A stretch of 17,842 nt of DNA, taken from assembly GCA_937959315.1 (NCBI GenBank), contig CALGRC010000210.1:1-17842 (forward strand), read 5' to 3'. The position numbers and the translations under genes were made by a program. The notes beneath the pieces were generated by a model. It had not been told where the DNA came from and made no database searches. It worked only from the letters and a program-made list of their open reading frames with translations. This DNA comes from an uncultured Clostridia bacterium (lineage in GTDB: Bacteria; Bacillota; Clostridia; UMGS1810). The first letter of the stretch is position 1. Every line of letters starts with the position of its first letter. Below, one piece after another: positions 14,392-17,842 of the stretch.

Positions 14392-15904
14392 GCCTCGCTC
14401 CCCCTTTTTTCTGAAACCTGGAAAGCAAACTGCGGAATTCTACACTCTTGCAATAAGGCGCCAGAAAGACGGCAAACACCAGTGCCGAACCCAGCCCGGC
14501 TAAAACCAGCCCTCCAAATCCGTCAAACGGGATATTCTCTGACAGGAAATAGGCAAAAAAACAGCCAACTGCCGCCACCGCAGTATTCCGAAGATATTTT
14601 ACCATATACGTCCATCCTGTCCGCCGGAACGCATACCGGTGAACCGCCCATGCTTCCCACCAGATGCATACGCCGATTTTCGAAACCGTTGTCCCAAATA
14701 AAACACCATATATCCCCATCTTGAAGACAACCAGGAATAAAAATGACACTGCCAGGTTGGCCAAAACCTCAAAAACCGCTTTTGGCCGCAGGCGGTTAAA
14801 CAAACCGGCGGTATCTATCACAGCAATATTAGGCTGCCTGCTCCCCTGTAAAAAGAAATTCAAAATAACCACGAACGTCACCATTGGCGGAAGAACCCAA
14901 TCCGTCCCGGCGAACAGACTGATAAACCGTTCCAAACACCCGGAAAGCACTACGGAAATCAAAAAGAACCCGCAAAACGCAATAAAAACCAGTTCTTCAA
15001 ATACTTGGTACTGATGCGCCTCATCCCCTTTTGCCATCAAGTTCCCAATACTGCCTGTAACTGCATACATCACATTTGTAACCACGCGCTCGATGATACC
15101 AATAACCATGGCATAATTGGAATATACCCCCATTAAGGCAATATTCACATAGGATATCATCAAATTATCCGTACCGACAACCAGTTTCCCGCTGATTTTC
15201 TGAAACATCAGAGAAACAACACTTTTCTTCAGCAGCGCTTTATCGCTATTTAGCAGCGGTTCTCTGCGGTACCGTTTTATCAGCGGATATTTTTTGTTAC
15301 AAATAGCGGAAATAACAAAGTTTGCACCCAGGCTGCAAACCAAGTTTACTGCCAAATACCCGATATAGCTTTGGAAAACCAATATGGCTACCCCTTGAAG
15401 CAGGTATTTGACAACCGAAAATAAATCGTCGCTGACGCTGTTGATATAATTTTGCTGATAGGCACTGAGCAACGTCCTTTTGTATGAAAAAAAATAACTC
15501 AATACCGTATTTGCCAAAAACAGCAGATATATCAAGTTGATATTGGCAACCTGGGTAGCCTCTTTGGTAAAAAACCGCATAAACGGAATCAGCAGGATAC
15601 CGGCTGCCGCTGTCACAACGCCAAGGATATGATAAACTTTGCGGTAAAACGCCATCAGGGAACCAACCCTTTTTTCATCCCCATCTGCAATGGGCCGGTA
15701 AAGCGCAAACGCAACCGATGTCCCAAATCCCAATTCTGTCATGGAAAGCAGCGTTAATACACTTTCCATAACGGCATTGACTCCCAGGTAATCCTGTCCG
15801 AACGCACGGATAAAAAACCACCTGAGTATAAATCCCAGCAAAATCGTCACAATTTGCCCGGCAAATGCCAGGCTGCTGTTACGCAATGAATTGATAAACC
15901 GCAT
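14381..15904 (-). CDS. Wzx-like polysaccharide flippase (MOP/PST superfamily)
   Basis: This 507-residue protein has about 12 to 14 hydrophobic helices. The start 'NSLRNSSLAFAGQIVTILLGFILRWFFIRAFGQDYLGVNAVMESVLTLLSMTELGFGTSV' is characteristic of Gram-positive polysaccharide exporters of the MOP superfamily, as are the later cytoplasmic loop 'NSDKALLKKSVVSLMFQKISGKLVVGTDNLMISYV' and the segment 'GVYSNYAMVI'. It would flip undecaprenyl-linked repeat units across the membrane. An AGGAGGAG ribosome site overlaps the stop codon of the HD-GYP-like gene, nine bases upstream. The C-terminus is basic and cytoplasmic (RFQKKGGARHAG). The substrate is the product of the flanking glycosyltransferases by inference. 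Confidence 0.9.
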   Translation of the reverse strand: MRFINSLRNSSLAFAGQIVTILLGFILRWFFIRAFGQDYLGVNAVMESVLTLLSMTELGFGTSVAFALYRPIADGDEKRVGSLMAFYRKVYHILGVVTAAAGILLIPFMRFFTKEATQVANINLIYLLFLANTVLSYFFSYKRTLLSAYQQNYINSVSDDLFSVVKYLLQGVAILVFQSYIGYLAVNLVCSLGANFVISAICNKKYPLIKRYRREPLLNSDKALLKKSVVSLMFQKISGKLVVGTDNLMISYVNIALMGVYSNYAMVIGIIERVVTNVMYAVTGSIGNLMAKGDEAHQYQVFEELVFIAFCGFFLISVVLSGCLERFISLFAGTDWVLPPMVTFVVILNFFLQGSRQPNIAVIDTAGLFNRLRPKAVFEVLANLAVSFLFLVVFKMGIYGVLFGTTVSKIGVCIWWEAWAVHRYAFRRTGWTYMVKYLRNTAVAAVGCFFAYFLSENIPFDGFGGLVLAGLGSALVFAVFLAPYCKSVEFRSLLSRFQKKGGARHAG

Positions 15905-15913
15905 AGGCTCCTC

Positions 15914-15929
15914 CTATTTTGCAAAATAG
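15914..15929. repeat. perfect 16-bp palindrome over the HD-GYP gene stop codon
   Basis: CTATTTTGCAAAATAG is fully self-complementary. It covers the last codons and the stop of the HD-GYP-like gene and abuts the ribosome site of the flippase gene. It could fold in the mRNA and tune flippase translation, or be a chance effect of the encoded residues. Confidence 0.4.
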
Positions 15930-16498
15930 CCGGCGGCTTTTTCCAAATATGCAATGATGCATTGGTCAAAAAGGCCGCATCCGCCGTTTTTTATCACCTG
16001 CATGGCATCCTGATAGGAAAGCCCCTTACGGTAAATACGGTCGGTATACAGCGCGTCAAACACATCGCAAACCGCCACTGCCTGTACATAAACAGGCAAA
16101 TCCTTGCGCCCAATATATCCATTGCCGTCAATCCGCTCGTGATGGTAAAGGCAGATATTTTTCACCATTTCAAATTCCCCGCCGCACAATTCCCCCTGTA
16201 TCATGAAAAAACCGGCTTCGGTATGCCGCGACATGGATGTTTTTTCTTCAGGTGTCAGGGATGCATCTTTGGTCAAAATCACGTTTTTTACATGCAGCTT
16301 CCCCACGTCGTGCAGCAGCGCGCCTTTGCAAATATACGCAATTTCCTGCGGCGTATATGCCGCTGCGTTATCGCGGTTCATTTGCTTAAGCATTTTGGCC
16401 ACCAGCGTTTTTACGCGCAGGGAATGGTAATAGGTCTCTGCATGGCTGGTTTTCAATTCTTGTAAAATTTCCTGCAATTTTTCAGTCATTTCAATCAT
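15914..16498 (-). CDS. HD-GYP-like phosphohydrolase (GYP reads GYI)
   Basis: This 194-residue, stand-alone HD-superfamily protein has the conserved set His25, 'LLHDVGK' (His63, Asp64), 'SRHTEAG' (His92), 'YHHERIDGNGYIG' (His119, His120) and 'CDVFDALYTDRIYRKGLS' (Asp145). These match the metal ligands and layout of HD-GYP c-di-GMP phosphodiesterases, but the proline of the GYP signature is Ile129. It should be cytoplasmic and has no sensor domain. The start is ATG 16498: GGAAGGGA lies just before it, and the ATG overlaps the TGA of the GT2 gene as ATGA. The more upstream in-frame ATGs at 16519 and 16513 lack such a site. An enzyme of this class between polysaccharide assembly genes suggests local signalling control. 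Activity on c-di-GMP is inferred and another nucleotide is possible. Confidence 0.85.
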   Translation of the reverse strand: MIEMTEKLQEILQELKTSHAETYYHSLRVKTLVAKMLKQMNRDNAAAYTPQEIAYICKGALLHDVGKLHVKNVILTKDASLTPEEKTSMSRHTEAGFFMIQGELCGGEFEMVKNICLYHHERIDGNGYIGRKDLPVYVQAVAVCDVFDALYTDRIYRKGLSYQDAMQVIKNGGCGLFDQCIIAYLEKAAGYFAK

Positions 16499-17439
16499 GC
16501 TTTTCCCTTCCATCTGCATAAAAAAATCAAACGAACTATCGCGGCAGGCAGAAGCAGCAACCCTGCATTGATCAACCGGTCTTTTACTTTAATCCAGCGT
16601 TTGTCCGTCTGCCGGTATACCTGCCATGCCTTTGTCCGTTTGCCGGCAATCAGATAGTGCCGGCAGCGGCGCATAGAAAACCATTGCATGAGTTTTTTCA
16701 GGTTTTCCCGTTTTTTTGCCGGAATCCCCGCATCGCTGTACAATGGTTCCACCGTATCGAAAAACCCCCAGTCTGGGTCAAAAGAAACATTTTTCGTCGC
16801 CGTGCTGTTTTGTTTTCGATAAACTGCCGTTGCCATACCCGACAATACAACCGGATAGTATGCCGCCACCCGCAGGGATAGTTCCAAGTCCTCTCCTATC
16901 GCGCATTCTTTTGGAAAACCGCCAGCCTTTGCAAATGCACCGGCTGCAATACACGTGGTAATAATGGTAAATACCTTTGCGGATCTATCATTGCTGTACG
17001 CTTCAAAAAAATCCTCCAACAATACATCTTCGTTCCGGTCCAAAAAGTTACAATCGTCCAGTTTCCCGCCATTTTGCAGTTCCGTTCTGGTAAAAGTCCC
17101 ATAAAGGCCCGCCGTTGGGTATTTTTCAATCAAATCCCGCATCACCGCTAGGTGGTTGGGGTACCACACATCATCCGCATCCAGAAAAGCAAAATACGCG
17201 CCTTTTGCCCGTTTTGCGCCTGCATTCCTGGCAGCCGATACCCCAGAGTTTTGCTGGAAAATGATTTGAATTTTCCCATTGACAGCATATGGCTGCAAAA
17301 CTTCCCGTGTATGGTCTACAGAGCCGTCGTCTATGATAATCAATTCCCAGTCGGGTTCTGTTTGCGCCAAGACGCTTTCGATGGCTTCCCCAATCACATG
17401 CGCCCCATTGTAAACCGGTAAGATAATGGAAAACAGCAT
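16495..17439 (-). CDS. GT2-family glycosyltransferase
   Basis: This 314-residue GT-A-fold enzyme has the classical start 'FSIILPVYNGAHVIGEAIESVLAQ', followed by 'IIIDDGSVDHT' (Asp37-Asp38), 'NSGVSAARNAGAKRAKG' and the metal-binding 'FLDADDVW' (87-92). 'IGEDLELSLR' (Glu183-Asp184) is the likely catalytic-base region. A hydrophobic stretch near the C-terminus ('AGLLLLPAAIVRLIFLC', about 291-307) may bind the membrane. Two ATG codons stand in tandem. The second (17439) is preferred because GGGAGG lies at better spacing, and the first (17442) would add one Met. It begins 13 bases after the Wzy-like gene and ends with the ATGA overlap into the HD-GYP-like gene. It would transfer a sugar with inversion to the growing oligosaccharide; donor and acceptor are unknown. 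Confidence 0.9.
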   Translation of the reverse strand: MLFSIILPVYNGAHVIGEAIESVLAQTEPDWELIIIDDGSVDHTREVLQPYAVNGKIQIIFQQNSGVSAARNAGAKRAKGAYFAFLDADDVWYPNHLAVMRDLIEKYPTAGLYGTFTRTELQNGGKLDDCNFLDRNEDVLLEDFFEAYSNDRSAKVFTIITTCIAAGAFAKAGGFPKECAIGEDLELSLRVAAYYPVVLSGMATAVYRKQNSTATKNVSFDPDWGFFDTVEPLYSDAGIPAKKRENLKKLMQWFSMRRCRHYLIAGKRTKAWQVYRQTDKRWIKVKDRLINAGLLLLPAAIVRLIFLCRWKGKA

Positions 17440-17452
17440 CATTTCCCTCCCA

Positions 17453-17803
17453 TCAAAAAAAATAAAGCAGCATATACGGCCAGTCGATAAAAAAATCTAC
17501 CGTCATGCCAAACACCAGAAAGGCAAACGGGAAAATCAATTGCAGCATCCGGATGTCCTCCTGCGCATACCCGGGGTTTTGAGAAAAATGCCGCAGTATC
17601 CGGTAGCCAAATACCGCAAAAAGCGGCAGATAGACCAGCAACGTGCCAAGCAGGCCGAAATTCAAGATCCCCTGTATATACGAATTGTGACAAGCGGTGT
17701 AAAATGCAGAATTGTCAATGGTCATCACCGTCACAACACTGCCGCCGATAAGCTGCCCCCAAAAACTTTTGGAAAGAAAGGTTTGCACAGCCGCTTGCCA
17801 GAT
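17453..17803 (-). CDS. Wzy/O-antigen-ligase-like membrane protein, C-terminal fragment
   Basis: Only the last 116 residues are present. The frame is open from the adapter junction at 17803 to a TGA at 17453-17455, without a credible start; the GTG at 17788 lies inside the coding sequence. The segment 'ACHNSYIQGILNFGLLGTLLVYLPLFAVFGYRILRHF' has the H-N-x-(Y/F)-(I/L)-Q and G-(L/I)-(L/I)-G pattern of the C-terminal part of Wzy polymerases and WaaL-type ligases. A second hydrophobic region follows ('MLQLIFPFAFLVFGMTVDFFIDWPYMLLYFF'). Such proteins polymerise repeat units or transfer glycans on the outer membrane face. In this operon, with its Wzx-like flippase, a polymerase is the more natural guess. 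The 5' part is lost because the contig ends in adapter sequence. Confidence 0.75.
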   Translation of the reverse strand: MWQAAVQTFLSKSFWGQLIGGSVVTVMTIDNSAFYTACHNSYIQGILNFGLLGTLLVYLPLFAVFGYRILRHFSQNPGYAQEDIRMLQLIFPFAFLVFGMTVDFFIDWPYMLLYFF

Positions 17804-17842
17804 AGATCGGAAGAGCGTCGTGTAGGGAAAGACTGTAGATCT
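17804..17842. other. Illumina adapter contamination at the contig end
   Basis: The sequence starts AGATCGGAAGAGCGTCGTGT and continues as the reverse complement of the Illumina TruSeq universal (P5-side) adapter to the last base. I see one mismatch to the adapter from memory, at 17833 (C for G). This is library sequence and should be trimmed. Confidence 0.97.

Noticed and set aside
17439..17693. 84-codon minus-strand frame at the right end
   Set aside because: It is a shifted frame of the Wzy-like gene; the other frame has the hydrophobic helices and the HNSYIQ motif.
17788..17803. GTG at 17788 as a true start of a small membrane protein
   Set aside because: The frame stays open to the adapter junction with sensible residues, there is no ribosome site, and the family is normally several hundred residues long.

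Overview
The window reads as chromosomal DNA from an anaerobic, Gram-positive-type bacterium of the class Clostridia (Bacillota). The grounds are strong AGGAGG-type ribosome sites, TTGACA/TATAAT-like promoters, a stand-alone FeoA, S-layer-homology (SLH) domains, a LicD enzyme and a compact topoisomerase A subunit of a kind I associate with Clostridia. I cannot name a species. There are 13 protein genes, two of them cut by the window ends, and no rRNA, tRNA, CRISPR array or insertion sequence that I can see. The last 39 bases (17804-17842) are not biological: they match Illumina adapter sequence, so the window ends at an uncleaned contig end.

Left part, 1-5520. The tail of an AraC-type regulator converges on feoA. 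The feoA promoter is divergent from that of a plus-strand operon. The operon holds a type IIA topoisomerase pair (B subunit 658 aa, A subunit 722 aa, closer to topoisomerase IV than to gyrase) and a maltose/galactoside-type O-acetyltransferase, closed by a strong terminator. The A subunit ends in QLSLF, a match to the sliding-clamp-binding consensus, and has Leu where the quinolone-sensitive Ser of GyrA normally lies.

Middle part, 5521-9985. A MATE-family exporter and a secreted SLH-anchored protein with two 206-residue beta-helix-like repeats lie on the plus strand, each with its own promoter and terminator. The SLH gene has a striking 21-bp palindrome between its -35 and -10 elements and a hairpin at the start of its leader. 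A minus-strand XRE-type regulator follows, convergent with the SLH gene through a shared bidirectional terminator. Its upstream region is crowded with symmetric elements.

Right part, 9985-17803, all minus strand. A membrane sensor with an extracytoplasmic domain, a degenerate GGDEF domain and an intact EAL domain (a likely c-di-GMP phosphodiesterase) has its own promoter. Upstream of it is a surface-polysaccharide operon, transcribed right to left: Wzy/O-antigen-ligase-like protein (5' end lost at the contig end), GT2 glycosyltransferase, HD-GYP-like phosphohydrolase, Wzx-like flippase, GT4 glycosyltransferase and LicD-family transferase. The genes are tightly packed with short gaps and two overlaps. 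The glycosyltransferases would build a lipid-linked oligosaccharide, the flippase would export it, the Wzy-like protein would polymerise or ligate it, and LicD would decorate it. The HD-GYP-like gene inside the operon and the EAL gene beside it suggest cyclic-dinucleotide control of surface polysaccharide.
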